A stretch of DNA of 64,000 nt from Lachnospiraceae bacterium. Its GTDB lineage: Bacteria > Bacillota > Clostridia > Lachnospirales > Anaerotignaceae. The DNA is taken from contig CAJTKM010000005.1 in assembly GCA_910576545.1 (NCBI GenBank), positions 62,001 through 126,000 on the forward strand, given 5' to 3'. Under the pieces are notes generated by a model. The model saw only the letters and a program-made list of their open reading frames with translations, did not search any database and was not told the DNA's origin. Shown here piece by piece: positions 41,822-50,373 of this stretch (the first letter of the stretch is position 1; every line of letters begins with the position of its first letter). A program made the translations under genes and the position numbers.

Positions 41822-42649
41822 GTGAAAAAAGAAATGCGAAAAGCAGCCTATGATTCGGTTCTGAATATAGAGGCCTGCCGTTTTCAGGGTATCCTTCAGC
41901 CGTTCCCACCGCATTTCCATGAATATTATGTCATCGGATTGATGGAAGAGGGGGAAAGACGGCTGATTTGCGGGAATATGGAAACGGTCACACGTCAGGG
42001 TGATATTCTCGTGTTTTATCCGGGGGATACGCACAGCTGTGTGCAGGCAGGGGCGGAACCGATGGATTATCGCGCACTGCATATTCCAGCGGCCGAAATA
42101 GAACGGCTGGCAGAGGAACGGCACATATCTGTTCTGCCGGCTTTTTCCCAGACGGTAGTTTCTGACAGGGAACTGGCGGATTGTTTCCGTCATATACACC
42201 AGAGTATTATGGACGGGCGTGGCGCGGAAAACAGGGGAAAGCTCCTGCGCTTTCTTTCTGCGCTGTGGGTGAAATATGGCGGGCAGTCTGCCGCGCCTGT
42301 GCAGGAGTACCGAGAGGTGGTGGAGAAGGTCTGTGCTTTTCTGGAAACACATTTTGCGGAGCATATTACGCTGGAGGGGCTTTGCTGTTATGCGGGGCTG
42401 AGTAAATCCACGCTTTTGAGGGCGTTTACGAAAAACAAGGGCATTACCCCTTACCGCTATTTGGAAACACTGCGCATCGGGGAAGCGAAAAAACTGCTGG
42501 AACAGGGCGTTCCTCCGGTGGATGCCGCTCTGCGGACTGGATTTTCCGATCAGAGCCATTTCAGCAGGTATTTCCATCTGCTGATCGGGCTTTCCCCCGG
42601 CGCGTACCGTGATATTTTTACAGGAAACAATACAGAAGAAAAGGAGTGA
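41822..42649 (+). CDS. AraC-family regulator with N-terminal cupin-type domain
   Basis: A 275-residue regulator. The first half is an AraC arabinose-binding-like barrel (PFPPHFHEYYVIGLMEEGERRLICGN, DILVFYPGDTHSC). The C-terminal 100 residues carry two helix-turn-helix motifs (ITLEGLCCYAGLSKSTLLRAFTKNKGITPYRYLETLRIGEAKKLL and DAALRTGFSDQSHFSRYFHLLIGLSPGAYR). It begins with GTG at 41822 after AAAGGGGCG. The next gene overlaps its stop region, so it is co-transcribed with a DUF2000 protein. In other genomes such pairs include transporters, but none is here. The effector is unknown. Confidence 0.92.
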   Translation: MKKEMRKAAYDSVLNIEACRFQGILQPFPPHFHEYYVIGLMEEGERRLICGNMETVTRQGDILVFYPGDTHSCVQAGAEPMDYRALHIPAAEIERLAEERHISVLPAFSQTVVSDRELADCFRHIHQSIMDGRGAENRGKLLRFLSALWVKYGGQSAAPVQEYREVVEKVCAFLETHFAEHITLEGLCCYAGLSKSTLLRAFTKNKGITPYRYLETLRIGEAKKLLEQGVPPVDAALRTGFSDQSHFSRYFHLLIGLSPGAYRDIFTGNNTEEKE

Positions 42650-42655
42650 TTGGAT

Positions 42656-43078
42656 TTGGATACAAAAGATGAAAAATGTGTGATGGTGATTGACAGTTCC
42701 CTGCCGCTGGGAATCATTGCCAATACCGCCGCGATTATGGGGATTACAATGGGACAGGAGAGGCCGGATGTGGTCGGGGCGGATACGACTGACCGGACGG
42801 GCAGGCGGCATCCCGGCATTATTGCGTTTCCGGTTCCCATACTCAAGGGGAGTCCGGAAACCATCAGGGAAATCCGTGAAAAGCTTTACCAGCCGGAATT
42901 TGAGGGCTTGACAGCTGTTGATTTTTCGGATTTGGCACAGGGTTGTAAGACTTATGAGGAATACGCGGAAAAAATGCTTGCTGCTTCGGAGGAGGATCTG
43001 AGGTATTTCGGGATTGCCATTTGCGGAGAGAAAAAGAAGGTTAACCGTCTGGCGGGTAGCCTGCCCCTGCTGCGGTGA
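42656..43078 (+). CDS. DUF2000 family protein
   Basis: A 140-residue protein. KCVMVIDSSLPLGIIANTAAIMGITMG and HPGIIAFPVPILKG match DUF2000, a family structurally like peptidyl-tRNA hydrolase II but without proven function. A TTG at 42656 with AAGGAG nine bases upstream is preferred over a TTG at 42650 that is too close. It follows the AraC gene directly and ends at a terminator. The pair may form a small regulator-plus-effector unit. Confidence 0.85.
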   Translation: MDTKDEKCVMVIDSSLPLGIIANTAAIMGITMGQERPDVVGADTTDRTGRRHPGIIAFPVPILKGSPETIREIREKLYQPEFEGLTAVDFSDLAQGCKTYEEYAEKMLAASEEDLRYFGIAICGEKKKVNRLAGSLPLLR

Positions 43079-43097
43079 CATTTATACTTTGGCAGTA

Positions 43098-43140
43098 AAC
43101 CGTTTTCGGCTGTAATATGCGGCTGAGAACGGTTTTTTTT
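43098..43140 (+). terminator. Terminator of the AraC-DUF2000 unit
   Basis: AACCGTTTTCGGC pairs with the later GCGGCTGAGAACGGTT, and T8 follows. Confidence 0.85.
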
Positions 43141-43167
43141 ATATGGATAAATCCGAAAGCAGAGAAT

Positions 43168-43196
43168 TTGACTTATAGGCTTGGCAGGCGTAAAAT
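43168..43196 (+). promoter_or_regulatory. Promoter of tag
   Basis: TTGACT (43168-43173), 17 bases, TAAAAT (43191-43196), 41 bases before the start codon. Confidence 0.65.
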
Positions 43197-43237
43197 AAGC
43201 GTAAGGATGGCAGGAAATGAGTAAAAGGGGGAAGGAT

Positions 43238-43840
43238 ATGGAGCGTTGCGGCTGGTGTTTATGCAATGAAAAAATGACAAAATACCATGATGAGGAGTGG
43301 GGTGTGCCTGTCCATGATGACAGGAAACAGTTTGAATTTCTTATGATGGAGGTCATGCAGTGCGGCCTGAACTGGAATATGATGATACAGAAACGGGAAA
43401 TTTTCCAAAACTGTTTCGATGGGTTCGATTTTGAAAAAATTGCGGGCTACGTCGAGGAAGATGTGCGGCGGATATTGCAGACGGAAGGCATGATACGCTC
43501 AGAGCGGAAAATCCGTGCTGTGATTCAAAATGCGCAGTGTTTTCGGGCTGTGCGGGAGGAATACGGCTCGTTCAGCGCGTATCTCTGGCAGCTTGCCGGA
43601 GGAAAGCCGATACGCTACATGGGCCACCAGAAAGGCGCACTTCCGGCAAAAAATGGGCTTTCTGACCGCATTGCCAGGGATTTGAAAAAACGCGGATTCA
43701 AGTACCTTGGTTCGGTTACGGTATATTCGCATTTGCAGGCATGCGGCATTATAAACGACCATGTGGAAACCTGTTTCCGGTATGGGGAACTGGTACGGCA
43801 GTATTCCGGCGTGCGAAAACGGAAGGACGGGGAGGAGTAA
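43238..43840 (+). CDS. tag: DNA-3-methyladenine glycosylase I
   Basis: A 200-residue base-excision repair enzyme that removes 3-methyladenine. The zinc snap is conserved: Cys4 and His17 (MERCGWC, YHDEEWG) near the start and the His and Cys of HLQACGIINDHVETC near the end. EVMQCGLNWNMMIQKREIF and FKYLGSVTVYSHLQACG are family signatures. Two ATGs are possible; 43238 gives the usual MERCGW start after AGGGGGA, whereas 43217 adds seven residues. The next gene starts 58 bases later, so the three following genes may be read together. Confidence 0.94.
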   Translation: MERCGWCLCNEKMTKYHDEEWGVPVHDDRKQFEFLMMEVMQCGLNWNMMIQKREIFQNCFDGFDFEKIAGYVEEDVRRILQTEGMIRSERKIRAVIQNAQCFRAVREEYGSFSAYLWQLAGGKPIRYMGHQKGALPAKNGLSDRIARDLKKRGFKYLGSVTVYSHLQACGIINDHVETCFRYGELVRQYSGVRKRKDGEE

Positions 43841-43898
43841 ACCGGAACGGCGGCTTTCCTGCAAAAGGACAGATTTTGATATAACAGGAGGAATGAAA

Positions 43899-44750
43899 AT
43901 GGATTGCTTAAAGTTGTTTGAGGAATTGAAACGGAATACCATTGAACTGCGGTTTGAAACGGCGAAAAGCGCACTGCCGAAAGGGGCGTCTAAATTTGGC
44001 GGAAAGCCTGAATTGCCGGAGGGTTTCCAGTGGAGCTATTTCACAACGGATACGTTTGACGATGATGAAGTGAAGCCGCGTCCGCTGGCGTTTCTGGCAC
44101 AGATGAACTGCGCGGAGGTTTCCGCGTATGACAAAGAGGGGCTTTTGCCGGAGAAAGGGATGCTCTATTTTTTCTATGAGCTTGGCTCGCAGAAATGGGG
44201 CTTTGACCCGGCGGACAAAGGCTGTGCAAGGGTATTCTATTATGAGGGGGAGTCCGAGGGGTTGACGGAAATGGAGCTGCCGGAGGATTTGGCAGAGGAT
44301 TACTGGCTGCCGGAACTTTCCATATCGTTCTGGAACAGGGATGATGTACCGGATTGGGCGGAATATGCGGAATACCATGATACAGACGGTGGTTTTGAGA
44401 TATATGGTGAAGCGCGCGAAAAGCTGATTGGCGGCGGGAATGAAAATTATATCACAAAGCTGCTGGGCTATGCCGATATTATACAGAGTGATATGCTCTG
44501 TGAATGTGAATTAGTCGGTGGGCGTGGGCTGAACATCGGGAGGGGCTTTCCCGAAATGACGGAGGAGGAAAAAGCGCAGCTTGTGCGGGATGCACAGGAA
44601 TGGATTCTTCTGTTCCAGATGGATACGGTGGAAAAGGACGGTTTTGAGCTGATGTTTGGCGACTGCGGGCGCATCTATTTCTATATCCGCAAGGAAGACC
44701 TGCGGAACCGGAATTTTGAAAATGTCTGGCTGAGCCTGCAATGCTATTGA
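43899..44750 (+). CDS. DUF1963 (YwqG-like) protein
   Basis: A 283-residue soluble, acidic protein. SKFGGKPELPEGFQWSYF, LAFLAQMNCAEVSAYDKEGLLPEKGMLYFFYE and the late SDMLCECELVGG, WILLFQMDT, FGDCGRIYFYIRKEDL are characteristic of YwqG/DUF1963. The family has an internal duplication related to the SUKH-associated proteins and no proven activity; some members lie in polymorphic toxin-immunity loci. The ATG at 43899 has AGGAGG seven bases upstream. It is placed between tag and a GNAT gene. Confidence 0.87.
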   Translation: MDCLKLFEELKRNTIELRFETAKSALPKGASKFGGKPELPEGFQWSYFTTDTFDDDEVKPRPLAFLAQMNCAEVSAYDKEGLLPEKGMLYFFYELGSQKWGFDPADKGCARVFYYEGESEGLTEMELPEDLAEDYWLPELSISFWNRDDVPDWAEYAEYHDTDGGFEIYGEAREKLIGGGNENYITKLLGYADIIQSDMLCECELVGGRGLNIGRGFPEMTEEEKAQLVRDAQEWILLFQMDTVEKDGFELMFGDCGRIYFYIRKEDLRNRNFENVWLSLQCY

Positions 44751-44782
44751 GATGTCGGAAATGGTTTGCGGGAGGGGCGGGG

Positions 44783-45232
44783 ATGGTTCTGAGAAAATAT
44801 GCAACGGCAGACTGCGGAGAATTGGTGCGGCTGTTTTACGAAACCGTTCACACAATCAATGTGGCGGATTATACAAAGGAACAGCTGGACGCATGGGCAC
44901 CTGAAAATGTGGATTTGGAGGAATGGGACAGGTCGTTCCGGGAGCATGACTGCGTTATCGCGGCCGAGGACGGAACCATTACAGGCTTTGGGGATATGGA
45001 CAGAAATGGATATTTTGACCGTCTGTATGTCCATAAGGATTACCAGAAAAAGGGCGTTGCTACGGCAATTTGTGACAGGCTGGAGCGGACGGCTCAGGGG
45101 AAAATCATTACCCATGCGTCTATAACGGCAAAGTCCTTTTTTGAAAAAAGGGGTTACAGGGTGATGCGAAAACAGCAGGTATTCCGGCGGGGGATTGTCC
45201 TTGTCAATTTCGTGATGGAAAAGGACATATAA
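44783..45232 (+). CDS. GNAT-family N-acetyltransferase
   Basis: A 149-residue acetyltransferase. The acetyl-CoA motif is VHKDYQKKGVATAICDRLE, and the last strand is SITAKSFFEKRGYRV. It starts at ATG 44783 after GGGAGGGGCGGGG; an earlier in-frame start overlaps the DUF1963 gene. The substrate is unknown. Its stop codon TAA abuts, and shares one base with, the left arm of an inverted-repeat element. Confidence 0.88.
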   Translation: MVLRKYATADCGELVRLFYETVHTINVADYTKEQLDAWAPENVDLEEWDRSFREHDCVIAAEDGTITGFGDMDRNGYFDRLYVHKDYQKKGVATAICDRLERTAQGKIITHASITAKSFFEKRGYRVMRKQQVFRRGIVLVNFVMEKDI

Positions 45233-45392
45233 GAACCTATCCGTAAATTATCTGCGTACAGCCTGCTTCATCTTTTCCGGCAGTCTTTGTTGCTTTTCCC
45301 TGCCGTACCGCTCAGTACGCCTGCAAAAACTCCCTGCCTGCCGAAAAATCTGGCTGTGCAATCTGCACGTATCTTATTTACGGATAAGTTCT
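45232..45392. repeat. 161-bp element with 17-bp terminal inverted repeats
   Basis: AGAACCTATCCGTAAAT (45232-45248) and ATTTACGGATAAGTTCT (45376-45392) are inverted copies with one mismatch. Inside are smaller stems, for example GTAC/GTAC near 45305-45318. It has no coding capacity. Its ends match the pattern of the 850-947 element, suggesting a family of miniature inverted-repeat elements. Confidence 0.75.
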
Positions 45393-45492
45393 AAATCTAT
45401 TTTCCGTTTGCGAATTTCTTTTGCCTCCCCCTTTCCCATAGGCGGAAAATGTTGTATACTGAAAGAAATCGGAGAGAATCGGTGGTGAGGAT

Positions 45493-46296
45493 TTGCGGGA
45501 AGAATTGAAAGAATGTCACAGAATAGTTGTCAAGGTTGGTACATCGACCATTACATACCCGAACGGCAAGCTGAACCTGAAACGGATTGAAGAGCTTGCA
45601 TGGGTGCTTGCCGACCTGCGGAACAGGGGCATGGAAGTCACGCTTGTAACAAGCGGCGCAATTGGTGTAGGCGCGGTGCGCATGGCGATGCGGGAACGCC
45701 CGACTGTTATGCGGGAAAAACAGGCGGCAGCGGCCGTTGGGCAGGCTGTGCTGATGCAGATTTACCATAATTTTTTTGACCGCTATAACCAGACTGTGGC
45801 GCAGGTATTGCTGACGAAAGAAGAAATCAGCAGTGAGGAACGTTACCAGAATACAAAAAATACGCTGGAAACACTGCTGGAAATGGGGATTGTACCCATT
45901 GTAAACGCGAATGACACGATTTCTACATATGAGATCGAAATTTCTGATAATGACCAGCTTTCGGCGATGGTGGCGGAAATCATACAGGCTGACCTGCTGA
46001 TACTGCTGACGGACATTGATGCATTGTATGATAAAGACCCGCGTTCCAATCCGGATGCGGAACGCATTGCGGACGTTGCGCGGGTTACACCGGAGATTGA
46101 GCGGATGGCGGGCGAAAAAGGCTCGGCGTTCAGCGTGGGCGGTATGAAAACAAAGCTGGAAGCGGCAAAAATCTGTGAAAAAACAGGTGTGCGTATGGCC
46201 ATTGCACTGGGGGAGGACCCGAAGGTCATCCACCGTCTTTTGGACGGGGAGGACGTTGGCACCTGCTTTGGCTGGAACAGGGAAAAGGAGGAGTAA
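45493..46296 (+). CDS. proB: Glutamate 5-kinase
   Basis: A 267-residue amino-acid kinase, the first enzyme of proline synthesis. VVKVGTSTITYPNGKLN is the ATP site, LVTSGAIGVGAVRM and NANDTISTYEIEISDNDQLSAMVA form the glutamate pocket, and FSVGGMKTKLEAAKI ends the core. It lacks the C-terminal PUA domain present in E. coli ProB (367 residues), a common short form in Firmicutes. The start is a TTG at 45493 after GGTGGTGAGG. proA lies 1.1 kb downstream in the same direction, with two small membrane-protein genes between. Confidence 0.95.
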   Translation: MREELKECHRIVVKVGTSTITYPNGKLNLKRIEELAWVLADLRNRGMEVTLVTSGAIGVGAVRMAMRERPTVMREKQAAAAVGQAVLMQIYHNFFDRYNQTVAQVLLTKEEISSEERYQNTKNTLETLLEMGIVPIVNANDTISTYEIEISDNDQLSAMVAEIIQADLLILLTDIDALYDKDPRSNPDAERIADVARVTPEIERMAGEKGSAFSVGGMKTKLEAAKICEKTGVRMAIALGEDPKVIHRLLDGEDVGTCFGWNREKEE

Positions 46297-46299
46297 AAC

Positions 46300-46776
46300 A
46301 TGAGTTATTGTCCGAAGTGCGGCAGGGAGATACTGGATGAAAGTCTGGGCTGTCCTGTCTGCGGCGTGCATGAGAACAAGGTTTCCTTGAAAAAGGAAGC
46401 AAGCGAACAGAAGGCGGAGCCTGTGACATCGTTTACGGTGGAGGACAGGAACGGCGGTTCCCAGCGGTTTGAGAGCCGTATGGAAAGCGGCGCATGGAGC
46501 GGGGACCCCAGTATACAGCCGGAGAGCGCGAAAACGCTGCCCGTCGCGCTGAAGGTCGTTGTCATCGTCATGATGGTTCTGGTTGGCGGAATTGGGGCGA
46601 TTGTCGGGCTTTTGGGCGGCATTGCCATGATGAAAAGCCCCTTTGAGGATTATCGGGCATTTGGCAAGACTATGGTAATCGTCGGCTGTGTGATGCTCGC
46701 GCTCTGGTTCCTGTGCTGCGTGATGAATTTCGCGGTCATGGGCACAGTTATGAACCATATTCCGTATACATACTAA
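46300..46776 (+). CDS. Zinc-ribbon membrane protein, 158 residues
   Basis: The N-terminus is a zinc ribbon with two Cys pairs (CPKCGREILDESLGCPVCG). A hydrophilic, Ser/Glu-rich linker of about 60 residues follows, then two membrane helices (VVVIVMMVLVGGIGAIVGLLGGIAM and MVIVGCVMLALWFLCCVMNFAV). Many Clostridial proteins share this plan without known function. It begins four bases after the proB stop with AAAGGAGGAG, so it is co-translated with proB. A role tied to proline or osmotic balance is only a guess. Confidence 0.8.
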   Translation: MSYCPKCGREILDESLGCPVCGVHENKVSLKKEASEQKAEPVTSFTVEDRNGGSQRFESRMESGAWSGDPSIQPESAKTLPVALKVVVIVMMVLVGGIGAIVGLLGGIAMMKSPFEDYRAFGKTMVIVGCVMLALWFLCCVMNFAVMGTVMNHIPYTY

Positions 46777-46781
46777 AACTG

Positions 46782-47411
46782 ATGGAGCAGGTATTTGTTT
46801 TTTTAGATGAGATTGGCGCGGCAGTCTGCCACAGGCTGCCGGAACGCAGTTTTTTCTGGGGCGGGCGGCAGATGCCGCTCTGCGCCCGCTGTACGGGGCT
46901 GTATACAGGGGCGTTTTTCGCGTCCTGCTTTTTCTTTTGGAAAGGACGACAGAAAGGCGAAAAGCCTTTTTCCACGGCGGCAATGCTGCTGACAGCCTGC
47001 GCTTTGCTGCCGATTGCGGCGGACGGCTTTTGCAGCTATATCGGGCTTTGGGAAAGCAGCCAGTTTCTGCGCGTTCTGACAGGGGCGGCAGCTGGGGCGG
47101 CAACGCCAGGGCTGTTTCTTCTGGCGGGGAATTTTGACCCTGTGCAAGAGCCGGTGCGCCCGATTTACGAAAACACGAAAGAACTGCCTGTCTTGCTGGC
47201 GGCGGCTCTGCTCTGGGGGCTTGCGCTCTGGCTGGGGCTGCCCGTTTTTGCGGCTGGTGCGGTTATGTCGGCGGCTGGCGTGGCCTGCTTTTGGACGGGA
47301 GTGGGGTATGTCCTGCTTCATGGGCTGCTTCCACGAAAGAGCCTGCCATTCTGGCGGCTGTCTGCGGGACTGGCAGCGGCTTTTTTATGGCTATTGCGGG
47401 CTGTGCAGTAG
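46782..47411 (+). CDS. DUF2085 membrane protein
   Basis: A 209-residue protein with the DUF2085 signature CHRLPERSFFWGGRQMPLCARCTGLYTG, whose His and Cys residues could bind metal or form a thiol site, followed by about five membrane helices. The ATG at 46782 lacks a clear ribosome binding site but lies five bases after the previous stop, so translational coupling is likely. The function of the family is not known. It stands between the zinc-ribbon gene and proA. Confidence 0.83.
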   Translation: MEQVFVFLDEIGAAVCHRLPERSFFWGGRQMPLCARCTGLYTGAFFASCFFFWKGRQKGEKPFSTAAMLLTACALLPIAADGFCSYIGLWESSQFLRVLTGAAAGAATPGLFLLAGNFDPVQEPVRPIYENTKELPVLLAAALLWGLALWLGLPVFAAGAVMSAAGVACFWTGVGYVLLHGLLPRKSLPFWRLSAGLAAAFLWLLRAVQ

Positions 47412-47434
47412 CTGTATTCGGAGGGAGGAAAACA

Positions 47435-48682
47435 ATGAGTGCATTAACGGAAATGGGAAAACGGGCAAAAGAGGCGGCGGTCGTTTTGGCGACATTGCCT
47501 TCACCCCGTAAAAATAAAGCTCTGCTGGCTTCTGCAGATGCATTGCTTGCGGCGGAAAAGGAAATACTTGCGGCAAATGCGGCAGATGTGGCGGCGGCTG
47601 AAGCGGCTGGCGTGAAAGGCGCGTTTATCGACCGCCTGACACTGACAGTAAAACGCCTTGCGGAGATGGCGGACGGGCTCAGGCAGGTTGCCGCTCTGGA
47701 CGACCCTGTCGGGGAAATGCTTTCCATGAAAACGCTGGATAATGGGCTGATTATCGGACAGAAGCGCGTGCCGATGGGGGTAATCGGGATTATTTTCGAG
47801 GCGCGCCCCAATGTGGCGGCAGATGCATTTGGGCTCTGCCTGAAAGCGGGCAGCGCGGCAATACTGCGGGGCGGCAAGGAGGCATTCGGCACGAATCAGG
47901 CAGTTGTTGCGGCTCTGCGCGGCGCGCTTGCGGCGGAGGGGTTGCCGGAGGACTGCGTGCAGATGGTGCCGGATATTTCCCGGGAAACAGCAAATGAAAT
48001 GATGCGGCTGAATGGGTATCTGGATGTGCTGATTCCACGAGGCGGAGCGGGGCTTATCCGCAGCGTTGTGGAGAACAGCACAGTTCCGGTGATACAGACG
48101 GGCGTTGGCAATTGCCATATCTATGTTGACGAATCGGCGGATTTGGAAAAGGCAGTGCGTATTGTGCTGAATGCCAAAACGCAGAGACCGGGCGTATGCA
48201 ACGCCTGTGAAAGCCTGCTGGTACATGAGGCTGTTGCGGAGAAATTCCTTCCTGCTGTCGGCGCGGCTCTGCGGGAGAAAAAAGTCGAAATCCGCGGCGA
48301 TGAGCAGACGCTTGCACTGATTCAGGACGCTGTTCCCGCCACAGAGGAGGACTGGGCCACGGAGTACGAGGATCTGATTCTTTCTGCAAGGGTCGTGCGG
48401 GATTTTGATGAAGCGGCTGCACATATCCGGCGTTACAGTACGGGGCATTCCGAAGCGATTATCACGGAAAATTATACGAACGCACAGCGGTTCCTAAATG
48501 AAGTGGATGCGGCGGCAGTATATGTGAATGCGTCTACACGTTTCACGGATGGCGGGCAGTTTGGCTTCGGCGCGGAAATCGGCATCAGCACACAGAAGCT
48601 GCATGCCCGCGGTCCGATGGGGCTGAAAGAGATGACAACAACGAAATATATTATTTACGGCAGTGGACAGATCAGGGAATAA
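47435..48682 (+). CDS. proA: Glutamate-5-semialdehyde dehydrogenase
   Basis: A 415-residue NADPH-dependent enzyme that reduces glutamyl phosphate to glutamate semialdehyde, the second step of proline synthesis. GVIGIIFEARPNVAADAF, VLIPRGGAGLIRSVVENSTVPVIQTGVGNCHIYVD and the catalytic Cys in QRPGVCNACE are as expected. FTDGGQFGFGAEIGISTQKLHARGPMGL ends the protein. The ATG at 47435 has GAGGGAGGAAAAC upstream. It completes the pathway with proB; proC is not in the window. Confidence 0.96.
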   Translation: MSALTEMGKRAKEAAVVLATLPSPRKNKALLASADALLAAEKEILAANAADVAAAEAAGVKGAFIDRLTLTVKRLAEMADGLRQVAALDDPVGEMLSMKTLDNGLIIGQKRVPMGVIGIIFEARPNVAADAFGLCLKAGSAAILRGGKEAFGTNQAVVAALRGALAAEGLPEDCVQMVPDISRETANEMMRLNGYLDVLIPRGGAGLIRSVVENSTVPVIQTGVGNCHIYVDESADLEKAVRIVLNAKTQRPGVCNACESLLVHEAVAEKFLPAVGAALREKKVEIRGDEQTLALIQDAVPATEEDWATEYEDLILSARVVRDFDEAAAHIRRYSTGHSEAIITENYTNAQRFLNEVDAAAVYVNASTRFTDGGQFGFGAEIGISTQKLHARGPMGLKEMTTTKYIIYGSGQIRE

Positions 48683-48700
48683 ATGCGGGGAGGGAAACGC

Positions 48701-49639
48701 GTGAAGCTGGAAAATGCCCGTTACATGGATGAATGGATACGTGTGCCGCTTTGCGGTACAGGAGATAAGCTGTACCACTATACTACAGCGGAGGGCGCGC
48801 GGGGTATCGTGCAGGATAAGAAATTTATGGCAACCAAAAGTGATTTCCTGAATGATAAGCTGGAATTTCAGTATGCGCTGGAGGTCATGGAAAAGCTGGT
48901 TCAGACGTATCTTGTAAACGAAACGTTTGCGGAACGGTTTTTCACGCTGGTAAAGGAGGAAATCCGGCGTCTGGGTATCATTTCCATTGAGGATGGCGAA
49001 GATGGTCCTTCTGACAGGATGAGTTTCTATGTGGTCGCGTTTTCCAAATTGCAGAATAACGCCCTGCTTTGGGCGGAGTTTACGGAGTTCCATGGGTACT
49101 GTCTGGAGTTCAGCTATGAAAAGCTGGTAGAGGGTTTCGAGGAAAGGGCTTTTTTGCATGGGACTGTAATCTATGACGAAAAGGAGCAGATGACCTGCCT
49201 GCTGGAAGGGCTGCTTTCGTGTATTCATGGGCTGGTGCGCGAAGGAAGGACGGATTTGGACGGCTTTTTTGAGGAAAATGCGGAGGTTTCAGAGGAATCC
49301 TTGCAGGCTCTGGCGGAAGATATGGCAATGGTATGTTCTGTGTATGCGATGTTTTTCAAGAAAAGTTTTTTTGAGGGCGAACAGGAATACCGCTTTGTGT
49401 TCACGCCGCTGGAAAAGGGCGGGATAGAGGAACAGCCGAAATTCCGCCTGTTCTGGCAGATGTTCCTGCCGTATATTCTGGTGGAATATGGCGGAGGGGA
49501 AGAGGCTCTGCCGTTGGAGAGCGTGATGCTTGGCGCGAAAAACAACAGCGACATCGCCACACGCGGCATGAAGCATTTCCTCAAAGTGCAGGGGCTGGAT
49601 ATTCCGGTGCTGCTTTCGGATATTCCGTTGAGATACTGA
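48701..49639 (+). CDS. DUF2971 family protein
   Basis: A 312-residue soluble protein. LYHYTTAEGARGIVQDKKFMATKSDFLNDKLEFQYALE near the start and VVAFSKLQNNALLWAEFTEFHGYCLEF are the marks of DUF2971, a family frequent in accessory regions and sometimes near defence genes. The fold suggests a link to ADP-ribosyl-type enzymes, but no activity is proven. The GTG at 48701 is preferred because GGGGAGGG lies six bases upstream; an ATG at 48683 covers that site. A bidirectional terminator follows. Confidence 0.85.
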   Translation: MKLENARYMDEWIRVPLCGTGDKLYHYTTAEGARGIVQDKKFMATKSDFLNDKLEFQYALEVMEKLVQTYLVNETFAERFFTLVKEEIRRLGIISIEDGEDGPSDRMSFYVVAFSKLQNNALLWAEFTEFHGYCLEFSYEKLVEGFEERAFLHGTVIYDEKEQMTCLLEGLLSCIHGLVREGRTDLDGFFEENAEVSEESLQALAEDMAMVCSVYAMFFKKSFFEGEQEYRFVFTPLEKGGIEEQPKFRLFWQMFLPYILVEYGGGEEALPLESVMLGAKNNSDIATRGMKHFLKVQGLDIPVLLSDIPLRY

Positions 49640-49667
49640 AAAAGATACTGAAAAATTGCATATATGC

Positions 49668-49710
49668 AAAAAGGCGGTGCTGCCCATTGCTGGGGCGGCG
49701 CCGCCTTTTT
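49668..49710. terminator. Bidirectional terminator
   Basis: AAAAAGGCGG...GC and GC...CCGCCTTTTT enclose a second small stem, TGCCC/GGGCG. It ends both the DUF2971 gene and the convergent gene to its right. Confidence 0.85.
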
Positions 49711-50209
49711 AGAAAGCAGGGATACTTCCTTTGAAGGAGGTAACGCCTCTTTCAGGGTCATAGGTGATATGCTCGGTGTAGATTTTGTAAACCTCATCGG
49801 AGGTGGCAAGGATTGACCCGTCTTTCAGGGAAACGGCAAACTGCGTCATTTCAGGGTTGATGATGATAATGCTATCTGCAATATCATTGTGGTTCAGTGT
49901 ATGGGAATTATAGTGAAATATTTGAGGATACGTTTTGCCGTTCCACTGGATGAAAGCCCACATTTCTTCCCGGCCTGTTTTTTCAATGGCATGAATAAAA
50001 AATATCCCTTCAAAGGAATTGTCGCGGAACAGGTAGTTTGTCCGCTTGCCGCTGATGGAAACATGGGTTTGTTCTGAAACAACGCCGTTTTTGTATATGG
50101 CGGCGGGAATTTCCTGCTCGATTTTGCTGCTGAACGGTATTATGGATAGAATCCAGAGAAAGACTATGGAAATTACAGCTACTTTCAGTATTTTTTTCGC
50201 CTGTGGCAT
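49709..50209 (-). CDS. Hypothetical membrane-anchored protein, 166 residues
   Basis: One N-terminal membrane helix (ILKVAVISIVFLWILSIIPF) is followed by an external domain of about 135 residues rich in beta-strand-like segments (THVSISGKRTNYLFRDNSFEGIFFIHAI). I do not recognise a family. The ATG at 50209 has GAGGTG six bases upstream; a GTG at 50218 overlaps that site. It lies alone, convergent with the DUF2971 gene and divergent from hemB. Confidence 0.75.
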   Translation of the reverse strand: MPQAKKILKVAVISIVFLWILSIIPFSSKIEQEIPAAIYKNGVVSEQTHVSISGKRTNYLFRDNSFEGIFFIHAIEKTGREEMWAFIQWNGKTYPQIFHYNSHTLNHNDIADSIIIINPEMTQFAVSLKDGSILATSDEVYKIYTEHITYDPERGVTSFKGSIPAF

Positions 50210-50294
50210 ATCTATCACCTCATGAAAAGTATATCATGGCGGGAAGGTGAAATGCAATGCTGGAGTCTGATTTTCAGAAATATGTATCTTTTCA

Positions 50295-50323
50295 TTGTAA
50301 TTTTTTCCATGGCAATATAGAAT
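50295..50323 (+). promoter_or_regulatory. Promoter of hemB-hemL
   Basis: TTGTAA (50295-50300), 17 bases, TAGAAT (50318-50323), 50 bases before hemB. Confidence 0.6.
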
Positions 50324-50373
50324 AATAGAAAATAGGGCAAAGCCCTGAAGTCTGCATTTTAAGGAGGCGGAAC

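Noticed and set aside
45397-47103. 568-codon open frame on the minus strand opposite proB, the zinc-ribbon gene and DUF2085
   Set aside because: Antisense to three genes with good ribosome binding sites; no recognisable domain.
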